DNA of 64,000 bases from Oryzias latipes (Eukaryota > Chordata > Actinopteri > Beloniformes > Adrianichthyidae), in assembly GCF_002234675.1 (NCBI RefSeq), contig NC_019859.2, forward strand, positions 35,912,960 through 35,976,959, given 5' to 3'. Position numbers and translations under genes: made by a program. How positions within the stretch are numbered: the first letter of the stretch is position 1; the number at the start of each line of letters is the position of its first letter. Shown here in pieces: positions 11,225 to 31,300 of the stretch. The notes below the pieces were generated by a model. That model did not search any database. It saw nothing but the letters and a program-made list of their open reading frames with translations, and was not told where the DNA came from.

Positions 11225-12060
11225 TAATTGTGTGTGAATGTGTGTGTGCATGGGTGAATGGGACTGTGACTGTAAAGCGCTTTGGGCCTTCGTAAGAAGG
11301 TAGAAAGCGCTATATAATAATAATCCATTTTATTTAAAGCGCCTTTCAAGAAACCCAAGGACACTTTACAAAACAGAGGTTAAAAATAGACATTAAAAGC
11401 ACAATAAAAATAGTAGAAAAAATAAAAAGTGAATCAGGATGGGAAGGCAGAAATGAACAGATAGGTTTTGAGATTAGACCTGAAAGTGGGCAGAGAGTCT
11501 ATGTTACGGAGGTCAGGAGGGAGGGAATTCCAGAGTTTGGGAGCAGAGCAGCTGAAGGCTCTGCTTCCCATTGTGACGAGTCGGGCGGGAGGGACAGAGA
11601 GCTGAACAGAGGAGGAGGATCGAAGATAACGAGAGGGGGTTTTGAGATGAAGGAGGTCGGAGAGATAAGGAGGAGCCAGGTTATGGAGGGCCTTAAAGGT
11701 GAACAGGAGGAGTTTGAATTGGATCCTGGAGGTTATGGGGAGCCAGTGCAGCTGGTGGAGAATTGGAGTGATGTGACTGAAGGAGGGGGTTCTGGAGATG
11801 ATGCGGGCAGCTGAGTTCTGGACCAGTTGAAGCTTATTGAGGGTTTTTTGTGGGAGACCAAAGAGGAGAGAATTACAATAATCTAAACGGGAAGTGACCA
11901 GACTGTGAACCAGGATAGAAGCAGAGGGGACAGTGAGGGAGGGGCGTAGACGATTAATGTTGCGTAGATGGAAATGGGCTGACCGAGTAATGTTATTGAT
12001 GTGGGACTGAAAAGATAAGGTGCTATCTAGGATGACACATATAAGTATACGCCATTTACC
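11225..12060 (-). mobile_element. L2-type LINE ORF2 3' end inserted in another retroelement 3' tail
   Basis: Read on the minus strand, about 12020-11420 encodes the typical C-terminal segment of fish L2-like ORF2: [10 protein letters not shown], a LHWLPI-like block, [13 protein letters not shown] and [14 protein letters not shown]. Flanking plus-strand sequence 'gtgactgtaaagcgctttgggcc...agaaagcgctatata' breaks off at about 11318 and resumes at about 12040 with 'ataagtatacgccatttacc'. This suggests one retroelement fragment inserted into another. Confidence 0.65.
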
Positions 12061-12144
12061 AATTTTACCAGTTTTATTTTTGCTGGCCCTAAAACTCTGT
12101 TGTATAGAAATACCTGTTTTTGATCAATAAAGGCTGCAATGCTG

Positions 12145-12310
12145 CGTTTACATCAGGGGTGTCTAACTCCTTTTCACTGAGGGCCACATCAGCATAGCGG
12201 CTGTCCTCAAAGGGCCAGATATAACTTATACATGTAACTAAATGTAATGCAAAATAAATGTAACTACTCCTTAATGTTAAATAACTCATTATTTATTTAT
12301 TATAACTTTT
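12145..12310. mobile_element. hAT-like terminus fragment
   Basis: 'caggggtgtctaactccttttcactgagggccacatcagc' matches a widespread vertebrate hAT terminus. A matching opposite end was not found nearby. Confidence 0.45.
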
Positions 12311-12329
12311 TAAAGTGACAATTCCAGTT

Positions 12330-12725
12330 GCATATTCCACGGTCCGGGTGAATACTTGATTTTGATTGGCTGCTGGGTGTGCATTAAAAAGTGATAACCA
12401 CAACCCCAAAAAAGAAGTTCCGGTCACATAGCTTAAATCTTCTGTATCACTGCGCCGGCTTCTTTAAAACAAACTTTATCTTCATCTGGACAGAAACAAA
12501 TGGTAAGAGGAGAACTTTCTCTCTGAACTGATGCTTTATTTAACATATTCTGATCATCAGCATAGATATGTCGCTTTATATCGCCGAATCTTGACTGCAG
12601 TGGCGGTGCGGCGCTGCAGTCAAGGCGTCGCACCATGTAACAAATAGTCCGCTTGTGAAAAAAAGCAATCCAAATCGAAAGAAAAACAAGAATTAAGGAC
12701 AATTCAGCACCTAAAAGGCTTTTCA
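12330..12725 (-). mobile_element. DNA-transposon-like family D, copy 1
   Basis: Inverted relative to 27240-27697. Shared blocks are 'ggtccgggtgaatac', 'attggctgctgggtgtgcattaaaaagtgata', 'ttccggtcacatagcttaaat' and 'ctgatcatcagcatagatat'. Both copies carry a related degenerate reading frame (ADDQNMLNKASVQR here), so the family may derive from a coding element. Confidence 0.6.
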
Positions 12726-13378
12726 GAAGCTAGCAACTGACGTAAACATGGAGTGCCATTGCTGATAGTTCTTCAATTATGGCGATAATCCTAAACTGTG
12801 GTGATAATGTTTCATTTAGAAACAAAAACGAGGAACATGAGAAGTTTAAAAATATCAAAAAAAGATGGAAAAATGCAAAAGGGATCTTTGTGTTGGAACG
12901 AGGAACAGAATCTCTGCTACACATCCAGAAAAAAGGAGCAGAAGCCCCAAGCTCTTAGACTGGAGTGAGTAAAGTAGTGAGTGCAAGTACTCCAAACCTG
13001 TTACTACAGTACCCAAAGTATTTTATTTTGTCACAGTAAAAGTAAAGTAACTTTGGAAGATGTCAGCATGGAACCCCACATCCGGAGGAAAAAAATCAGA
13101 CATTGTTTCTTAATTAACATTCTTTTATAAATTCCCCAAATCACTTACTTTAAGAAATAAGACATAAAAACTGGAAAATATTTCTTAAGCGCAGGATTTA
13201 GCTTAACAATGAAAATTACAACACATTATTACAAATCTATTATCTGAATGATTCCAGTGTGTTTGGTCCACTAAAATGTTGCCGTGGTCTTAAATGTGCA
13301 ATCAACTAAAAGCTTTGGGGTCTCCTATCAGATGAAACCTGCAATCAGGAGACCATATGAATTGAAATTGAACGTATC
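12726..13378. other. Intergenic spacer between slc27a1 and colgalt1, nothing recognised
   Basis: AT-rich sequence just past the slc27a1 poly(A) signal. There is no open frame with family similarity and no named repeat. Confidence 0.4.
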
Positions 13379-13384
13379 TTTATT
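13379..13384 (-). terminator. slc27a1: slc27a1 poly(A) signal
   Basis: AATAAA on the minus strand, 86 bp past the stop codon. Cleavage is expected at about 13355-13365. Confidence 0.7.
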
Positions 13385-13469
13385 GATATCACAAGTACAA
13401 AAACATATGCAATGACATAAACATGGGCTATTATCTAAACATCAGTATGAAGACAAGAGTCTGTCTGTC

Positions 13470-21928
<8,459 letters not shown>

Positions 21929-22239
21929 TATCTGCAGGAAAACAAACCACCGCATGAACGAAATGGGCTCCAGATAACAGACGTCCCACCGTGGAAAAAC
22001 AGCGTTTACCTTCTGAAGACCTGCAGTGACAGAACAAGCAGAAAATGGAAACGTCGGTGAGGCGGAGCAGCCAGAGCTGCCGTCAGGACTGAAATGCTCG
22101 CTGAGGAGATCCGTGCGTGTCACGACTCACCGCTACTCCACAGGGGGAGAGGAAGGACTCACGTTCAAACCCCGGGGGAAAGGGGGACGGATTTATGGGT
22201 CGGACGAGATCAAACAGGCAGAAATATGCATCTATAGCA

Positions 22240-23600
22240 TGAAAAACATGACCCATCTCAAAGTGCTTCCCATCATAAAATAGACATTGGTAAAAAAATA
22301 GTAGTTAAAATAGTAAACATAGTAAAAATAATAGGAATAATAAAACATAAATAAAAACACATAAAAACCCGACACATATACATCCCACCAGTACAATCAA
22401 AAGAAATCAAACAATAGTTAAGATTTATAAAATCAAATGAAAACATGTGGACAAGTAAAAACTATGTCAAAGCTTTACTAAAAAGATGCATTAAGTCTTT
22501 CCTAAAAACCTCCACAGTGGATGAAGCCTCAGGCCGTTCCACAGGCGAGGCCCACGCCGCTGAAATGAGGCCTCGCCGTGGCGTTTGGTTCTGACCTTTG
22601 GGACCGCCGGCAGACCTGAGGACCTGGGGTCTCTGGGGGGGTCATAAACTACAAGTAAATCTGATAAAAATGAGAGGCCAATCCCATTTAAACGTTTATA
22701 AACGAACCGAAGAAGCTTAAAATCGATCCTAAAGCTGGGTTAGGGTTAGCCACATGCTCCTCCTTCCTGGTTCTGGTTTAAATGAGTTCAGCCAAGTTTT
22801 GAACAAGCTGCAGCCGATTGATATTATTTTTCTTAATACCAGAAAGAAGAGCATTACAATAATCTATCCTAGATGTTATAAAAGCATAGATTAATATTTC
22901 AGCTCTGTTTCTGCAGAGAAAGGGTCTCATTCAGGAAATATTTCTAAGATGATAAAATGCAGTCCTTGTCACTTGGTTGGCGTGCTTCAAAGGTAAGATC
23001 TGCGTCTGAAACGCACCCAGGTTTCTGACTTTACTGCACACATTCAATGTAAAAGTTGATAAGTAGGATTAGAGTTTTTCTCTCTCAGCTTCAGGACCAA
23101 CAAATCAAATGTCTGTTTGGTCTTGACTGAGCTTTAGAAAGTTCTCTCCCATCCATGTTTCAACATCTAAAACACAGCTTAAAAGGTCGTCAATGGGTCT
23201 CATGTCATCAGGACACACAGCCACATATAACTGGGTGTCATCAGCAAAACTATGAACGTTTATGCTGTCTCCTGATGATGTCACCAAGTGGTAGCATGTA
23301 AAAATTAAAGTGTGGGGCCAAGGATGGAGCCTTGTGGAACACCACACGTCAGTCTGTGCCTCCCTGATGACGCATCATTTACTCTGACAATAAAATCTCT
23401 TCCTGTGAGGGCGGATTCAAACCAGCTAAAAACTGTTCAAGTGATTCCAACCATGTAATGCAGTCTGTTTAACAGAGGATGTATGTGATTGTAAAGCAGA
23501 AGAGTCCAGAAGGATGCTGAGAAGCTCATCTTTTATCATAACCTGCTGGGGAATCATCGGTATTATTGCCACTTCGGAGGAGCCGTGTTTCCACCAGGAG
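22240..23600 (-). mobile_element. L2/CR1-type LINE fragment with reverse-transcriptase remnant
   Basis: On the minus strand a frame near 23105-23347 has the RT catalytic block as FADDTQLYVAV followed by CVLDVETWMGENFLKLS. Downstream (22480-22900) are degraded pieces of the ORF2 C-terminus. Several frame breaks make it inactive. It lies between slc27a1 and the adgre5 3' end. Confidence 0.7.
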
Positions 23601-23727
23601 CAGACAAAGTTCCTTAAAATTATTTTTTCCCAGTAAACCTCAGTTTTACCTTCAAAAGTGGAGCTAAACCCCCCTTAAGGATCCAGAAAACACCGGCAGA
23701 CAGAAGATGTTCAGTCAGAGTGGAAGC

Positions 23728-23733
23728 TTTATT
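23728..23733 (-). terminator. adgre5: Candidate distal poly(A) signal of adgre5
   Basis: AATAAA on the minus strand, about 1.6 kb past the adgre5 stop codon. Other AATAAA copies lie closer (24533-24538 and about 24583), so the true 3' end is uncertain. Confidence 0.4.
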
Positions 23734-24249
23734 AAAGGTTCAGAACAAAAAGCTGTACCAAATACAGATATTTCAACAACACAATAAGGAACTTATAAAA
23801 TAAACCAAAACACAAATTCTAATTCTTTAAGATCACCGGTTCAAACAAAAACGGTGACATCATGTCGAGGACGGACGTCTGTAGAACAAGCTGTCTGGTA
23901 GACGTACGGCAGACGGGGGGGAGTGGGTGACCGGCTGTCTTTTTCACAAAAGTGCTGTCAAATGCAAAGTCAGCCTCTCTTTCTGCAAAACTGCCTTCAC
24001 AGACGCTATGAGACGCCAAACGGCCCCAACAAAAACCCGAAACACGTCTGATCAACCCAACCTGTGAGCAGGAAGCTGAAGGCTCATCAGCGGGCGGCGC
24101 TGTTTTCCGTGGAACCGTCTTCTCCGTGATATTTAGCAATAATTCAAACTTTCCATACGGAAGTGAAAATAAAAGCAAAGCAACAGAAGAGCAGCTCAGA
24201 ACTGCAGGAAGTCCAGAAACGAATGCGATAAAGCTATAAGAATTCAATG

Positions 24250-24610
24250 GTTGAATGCTATAAAGTATTCAACCATCGTTTTCCTGTTTCTATTTCTTTA
24301 TTCTAGTATCTTCCTCCACTTTTTGTCTCTTTCTTATTTCAATTGTTCAACTATTCTAATGTTCAGCTCTTTCAGCTTTTTCCAGCTGTGACTTTTGCTC
24401 CTTCAAACCCTTGAACTTTTCCGAATATTCCAGGATTTCTGCCTCCGTTGAAATAAATGGGGGATCCTCGCTGCAGAAGCTCACTGGTTCGATAACCGGC
24501 TCTAGCATTTTTCACAAACATATCTTTATTGTTATTGTGCTGTTTTCACTTTATTTAAGGTAAACTTTGATCGTTTCTTTCTTTATTTTTCATTCAGCAG
24601 TGTAGCATCA
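24250..24610 (-). repeat. Dispersed repeat, inverted copy of 3535-3955
   Basis: It contains 'ttcagctctttcagctttttccagctgtgacttttgctccttcaa' and 'ctttattctagtatcttcctcca', the reverse complement of the left copy. If the adgre5 3' UTR reaches 23.7 kb, this repeat is part of it. Confidence 0.65.
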
Positions 24611-25330
24611 ACCCTGCATGTTCTTCTGGAATTGCAGCTCCTTCTAGTTTTCTTTGCATTCGTCTCAAAAAGGTTCAATAGAAGCGAAGGTCAGACGGAA
24701 ACATTGGCGTGTTGTAAAGTGCGATTCTGTTTGGCAGCGTGTGATACACAGATCCACAAACGTGAAGCTTTTTCTGGACCTTGAAGGGAGCAGAGCTTAT
24801 CCTGTCCGAGCTCGGAGCGGATCCAGGAATCCACCAAACAGCTTTACAACGATCGGACTGTTGCTACGGAAACAGCAAACACGCCTCATCACAGGTGACT
24901 GGGGGATAAGACGACACACTTTGATGGTCCCAGTCTGAACTGTGATGAGGCTCAATAACAGTGGATCTGTGTGTTTCAGCAGCTTATATCTCTAGGTACC
25001 ACAAAGTAAATATCAAAATCTTTTTTTTCTCCATATGCTCTATAGATTTACAGACATTATAAATAAAAAAACTATAATAACCAAAATATACCTTAACAAT
25101 TTTCCCGTTTGTTGAATAACATAATAAAAATACAACCTCAAAAAAGAAAAAACTTTAAGATGCAAAAGTAGAAACCACAGGAATTTGAAGTCTATCATGA
25201 TCAGCATGAACAGGTTGATCGTAGATCCGTCCCGTCCTAAATTCATCTTTAAGACTTTCCAAAATATCAAACATCCATTACAGTCGGAGGGTTTTCATGT
25301 TTCGGTCCGAGCCGATGGAAAGTCGACTCT

Positions 25331-28300
25331 TCATATATGAGATTCTCCTGTGTGCTGTCCGCTACGGTATCCCTGAAGACACAAAACACAGGACATCTTA
25401 GAAAAGTGGAAGCCTCTTTTCCTGTCACCGGATCTGCTGCAGAGGCTGACCGGTCGTTTTAGAACGCAGCTCAAAATGAGGAGAAAACACACAACGTCTC
25501 CTCATCATCCGTCTGTTTCTGCTGTCACTTTCATGAATCGGCCGTGTCTCACAGCTGTTCGGTTGAAAATGATGCCGTTTATGTAGTTAATACGCATATA
25601 TCTGAATTTAATCTCAATCATTCTCTACGTAAATTACAGTTTTGTGTGATTTTTGTGAGATGCGTACAGAAATGTGTGTCTTTCCTCGACCGTTCCACGT
25701 TTGTCTAACAGACTTTTCATGCATGACCCACAGATGTAGAACTTTATGTCACGTATACGGCGCACAAATCACGTTACAATGACATCATTGATGCATGAAT
25801 CACTAATAAATTGCAGATAAACAGCAGAATAATCACACGGTTTATGTTCTACGTTGGTTCACGTGTTCTTTGTGCCGTTTATTCTACTTCTTCCATGGTT
25901 TTAACGTGGTTCATTCCTGATACATCTGTGAACATTTCACAATTAGATTCACGTCTGAGACGTTTTCATCCGTTCAATATGAGGACATGTATGTAGTGGC
26001 TGTTGGACACGGCGTTCAGAAGACGCGTTTGTCTGTAGCTCACTCCATGGTGATGAAGAGATGAAAGGTTCTGTCTGATGAGGTTTCCTTCCACGGCTCA
26101 GACTGCATGTTTTCTTCGGGTCATGAACAGAAACGGATGAACAGAGTCGGAGCTTTTCCAATAGTTCTGACGGGTTTGTCTGCTTGAACATGGATCCATA
26201 TCCAGAAGGTCTTAAAGCCCCAGGACCACTTTGGACGTCACCACAGAGACACAAAGACGTCAAACTTCCGCTCAGATGGTTTCTAACGTGGATTTGAATT
26301 TCAGTTTTTTCAAACAGGAGACCAGAAGACCAGAAGTGCGTTATAATGCCGTCTGGTGCATTTCTCCCAACAGAATTCCACTTTGCACAACAGCCTTTTG
26401 GGCGCCACCTAGTGGTGGTGTCGCGATCCTTTCATCCAATCGCAAATGCTTTTGAACATGCAGCCATTAAACATTCGATCGTGTCTGTTCATGAAAACAA
26501 TTATCTTCATTTCAGTGAAAGCAAACTTGTTGAACGTGTCAAACGTTTTGTACGTCTATCCTAGAATTGTGGGAAGTGTTTCCATGGTTACCATCATAGC
26601 CATACCAGAGACTTCCAGTGGGACGCGACCAGCTAACGTTTACATGTAGACGTACATTTCACTGGAGCTCAGATTTCTGTAGCATCGTGTTGTAGTGTCA
26701 CGGTAAAGAAATAAAGGATTTCATTACTGTACTGTAAATATTTACCATGTTTACGACAGAAAGGATAGCATCACAGGGGGGCTGGAGGAGGATGCAAAAG
26801 TGTCAAAGTGTTGACTTGGATTGTAGTTTTCTAAATGCCATCCATGGTTTATAGCGCCGTCTTCACTTTCACTTTGAACGTGTTTTTGAGCAACGCCTCA
26901 GCGCTGATGCAGACTTCAATACTGAGGTGAGAAATGAACCGAAGCGACTGAGAAGAAGTGTAGCAGCGGTTCCGGATTCACACTTCGATGGTGTAACGTC
27001 CAGTTTGGTCTGTGGTGTACACTGTAGGACCTGTCCTCTCAGCTGCCAGAACTTCACAAATGAACAATGGAGGGATCGCTAGGTAGAAAAGTATAAGTGA
27101 CTAACTATAAAGGACCTTTCAATAAAACATGTGACTATTTAACTTACATATTATTAAATGGTCTATGCATGTTGTGTATATTTCATTACGTTTACCTGAT
27201 ATCTATGGAAGCATTGCTGTAGCATAAGTAAGGGGTCAATGCCCGGTGCATTATCAGAAATTAGTGCACACCGTTAATGCACACTATGAAGGCCTTTAAC
27301 CTGCTTATACCATGGTCGCTTACAAAGGAAATAAATATTCAATCAGTTTTTTGTAATTTATTCTTGTTATTTTTTCGGTTTGGATCACTTTTTTCACAAA
27401 TTTCTTATGTGGTGCGGCGCATTGTCGCGGACATCGACTGCAGCAGGAAAGGAAACATATATCTATGCTGATGATCACGGTGTGTTAAATAAAGCATCAG
27501 ATCAGAGACAAAGTTCTCCTCTGACTGCTTGGTTTTGTCCGGATGATGAAGATAAAGAAGTCAGAGCAGTGATACAGAACATTTAAGCTACGTGACCGGA
27601 ACTACTTTTTTAGGCGTGCGGTTATCACTGTAGATTATCACTTTTTAATGCACACCCAGCAGCCAATCAGAATTAGTATTCACCCAGACCATGGTATAAT
27701 TACAAATAAAAGTCAATACCAGGATTGCTTTTTCATTTTCAAAATGAAGCTGCGTTTGAAAAAGCAATCCGCTTTTCCTTTTCCTTCTTCATCACTGCTT
27801 ATTCTGTCACTTAATTAAAATGATCAAGAAAATGGAATTTGACATTTCATTTTCCCGATGTAACTACATCAAATGACTCAAAAATAAAATCAAAAATCAA
27901 TCCTTCAAGGCGGATTGCTTCTTGATTTTGAGTCAACAATTGCCGCTTCATTTTGAAAGTGAAAAAGCATTTCTGGTGTTGACTTTTATTTTTAATTATG
28001 CTACAGAAACTCTTCCATAGTTATCATTTGTACTTCTAGACACCAAACTAGAGTCCTACCTGGGACTGACTGCTGGAGGGGTTGGTGCTGCTGAAGTCCG
28101 AGTATCTCTTTTGCGGCGTGCAGATGCAGGAGAACAGGAGCGCATACTCCTCTCTGACCTGTAGAGGGCAGCAGCGCCATTGGAAAACACTCGTTTGAGG
28201 CCTTTACTGCAACGTGAACTTAGCCTCCTTCACTTTTTTAACCCTTGTGCCTCACATTAACGCTGGGAGTGGGGTCCAGATGACCCCACTCCCAGCGTTA

Positions 28301-31300
28301 ACGTGCCTCGGAGGCACGTTAACGCTGGGAGTGGGGTCATCTGGACCCCCCAAGACAGCACAAGGGGTTAAAACCTGACGCCAATGTTTACGTTGATTAA
28401 GCGTTGTGAGGCTGCGTCTCACCTGTTTAGACAGCAGGCAGTGCATGACGAAAATCAGAGCCCCCTGCAGGCTGTTGAGGACGGTAAAGATGTAGGCCAC
28501 CACCGCCGTTCCCTCCTGGAAGAGGAAGGCGCCGAACACCCACATCAGCCCCAGGATGCACATCTGTGCGATGGCGGTCACTGTGAAAGCCCTGCAGGGA
28601 GGACAGGATGGGGGGGGGAGCATTAGATCATCAGATGCTTCCAGTCTGTCTGGAAAAAAAAAAACAGACACAAAGAAAAAAGCAACACAGAAAACAAGTC
28701 GCTAAAGAACCAAAAGAAGCAACTTTTCATGTTTTTATCAAATCAGACGGAAAAGAAAGTGACGTAGAAAAAGAAAGGATTCATTTAAAAAGGCATTTTT
28801 TAGCAAAGCTTTGCTGGACGGTGCATGTCAGCGCCGATATTAATACATGAAACGTATTATTATGTACGTTTACCACTGAAAGGGAAGATCAGGAACTCTA
28901 AAGTCAGCAGGTGAAGCATTTGCAGGCGTTTATTGAAACGACGGAGGAGAAGCTGCTGAAGGAGCTGCTGGTTCGGGTTTTGGCTGCGCAGAGACGCACT
29001 TAGGAACGCCAATGGAAGTCTGGTTGTGTGGGCGGACACTACTCCCAACACTAACGCCCAGCATGCCTTCACACTGACCGAATCTTGTGCAGGCTGGAGA
29101 GGTCCGGGTTGAGGCTGGAGAACTTCTGGGCCAGCTTCCAAACAGTGAAGATGAAGAAAACAACGTTGACAAGAATGATGAAGCACACCGGGCCGAAGAA
29201 GCTCCAGATGAGGCCGTCCTCCAGGGACAGCCAGCAGCTGTGGACAGAGAGCACGCCGTCACGTCAGCGGGTCGACCTTCGCCGTGGGCGTGTGCAGTCT
29301 TCGTCAGAAACTCACTGCTGCTCTGTGCCGTAGCCCTTGGGTCTGCTGCACGCGGACACCAGGACGATGAGGAGGGGCGTCCCGTAACCCATGGCGTACA
29401 TGTAGAGCGGCCGCATCGTGGCGTTGAACACCAGGACGACCATTCGGTACAGCTGCACCCCTTCCAGCAGCATCCAGGTGAACACGGCCAAAAAGAAGAA
29501 ATGCAGCATCGCCGCCACAAACCTGCAGCCGGCCTGTCAGGCAAAACGGAAAGGAAACACAGACCTCTGTGATGAAGAGACCACACGGCTGATTTACACC
29601 CATAAACACGGAAAAGTATGAAGTATCTGATCCTTTGCTGATGTTTTATACCATGCTTTATTTAAGTAAACTATATCCATGTATACGCTCATATTCTGTC
29701 CTTGCTGCAGAAATAAAAGCCCCCCCCCCTCGACCACTTCCTTCATTTAAAGCAAACAGTGGAGCTGGAGCTCCGTCCTTTGACCCGATCCGTCACCAGG
29801 AACTACTCACATCCATTTGAACCCACAGCCTTTGCATACCTTTAAATGTGAGCAAACTTCCTTCCTGTTGGTTGAACCCACATCATGACAGAGTTTAGCC
29901 CCTAAAGGGATTTGCTCTTATTATTCTCCTCGATATAGAATGTTTAAAATACATTTGTAGACAGACAAACATGTAGGATTAAAACAAAACCTTAAAAATG
30001 GATTTCAGGACATTCAATGCATGTTTTGGAATATAAATGTAAATTATTTTTACACTCAAATCCAAAAAAAAAGTAATTAGCATAGAGGAACTTTCCACAG
30101 CCTTAACCCACAGCACCCAACCATCCCACACTGTGGGTTTCTCATCTAGTCTAAAAATGTCTGGAGAATCTCTCGTTTCCAAAGCGGATCCCCCCACACC
30201 CTCATGCTTTCTTCTGAAAACATTCAGTACATTCCAAAAACAAGCTGGCACTTTAGCTCCTGATAAACTGATAGCAACACAGAAGGCCTTCAGAGTAAAC
30301 TACGTCCACATGTATGAAAACATAAACTACCTTTGGAACACTAGAGAACACCTTTTTCATGAAATCTGAGGTATTTCAGCAGCTCATTTTCCAACTCGCT
30401 GTAGGTACCAAAACTGTTCAACGAGTGTTCGGGGCCTGACACTGATGATGACGTCACCCTACGGTAGCCCCACTGGGACAAACTACGTAGCGTGGAGATC
30501 TTCTGGGGCTTCACGTTTCTTTTCCCTCATAAGTGTGTCCGTCATTATTCTTTAGAGAGATTTGACCACAACCCCCTTTGTAAAAAGATCTGTGGCTGTT
30601 GGAAAGAACCTGCTGCTCCACACCAGCGAACACGTCTTTGAGCAGCTGGACTCGTAGCTTCCTGTTTGCAGGTGGGGGGGGGGGGGGGGGGGGGGGGCTT
30701 TGTTACGGTACGCGGTCTGCAGAAGGCTTCGGACCGTCACTTTGTGACATCACAATGTGAGGACCCGCTCCTTTTCATGGGTTGGGAGGGGCTGGTGCTC
30801 GGAGAGCAGGTTTTTAGAGGAACCACGGATCAAAAAACTGCTTTGTGGTTTGTTTTTTATGAGGAATGAAGATTATAAAACACTTCAAAGGTTGATTTTG
30901 CATGATATAGGCCCTTAAAGGAGTCATTTACTATTAGACACAACCCTCAGAAAGGATCTGCAGGAGCAAAAAGGTGAAATCCTGCACTGACATCCAGATT
31001 ATCTGACCTTAAAGCTGAAAAGCTGCAGGTCTGCTATGAATGTTTTAGTCACGACAGCTAGCAGTTCATAAGATGCTAGCAGCATTTTGAACTTCTGACT
31101 GCTGCATTTAAACTGAAATAGGATATACAGGCTAACGCATTACAGTGGGTCCAAAGGATTCCTATTTCACAACCACTGAGAGTCACTCAGAGCCGGTTAA
31201 GTAGAAACACAAAGCTTTGCTTTTAACTTGTCATCCACCATGTTGCTGTGAACTCACAACTGAAGCACAGACCGCTTTCCCTCACCTCAGGTTTAACTTG

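Noticed and set aside
23819-24247. 142-codon minus-strand open frame
   Set aside because: No recognisable domain. It lies in probable adgre5 3' UTR sequence close to a repeat, with no splice or start context supporting a gene.
29087-29572. 161-codon plus-strand frame
   Set aside because: It is the antisense shadow of the adgre5 TM3-TM5 exons.
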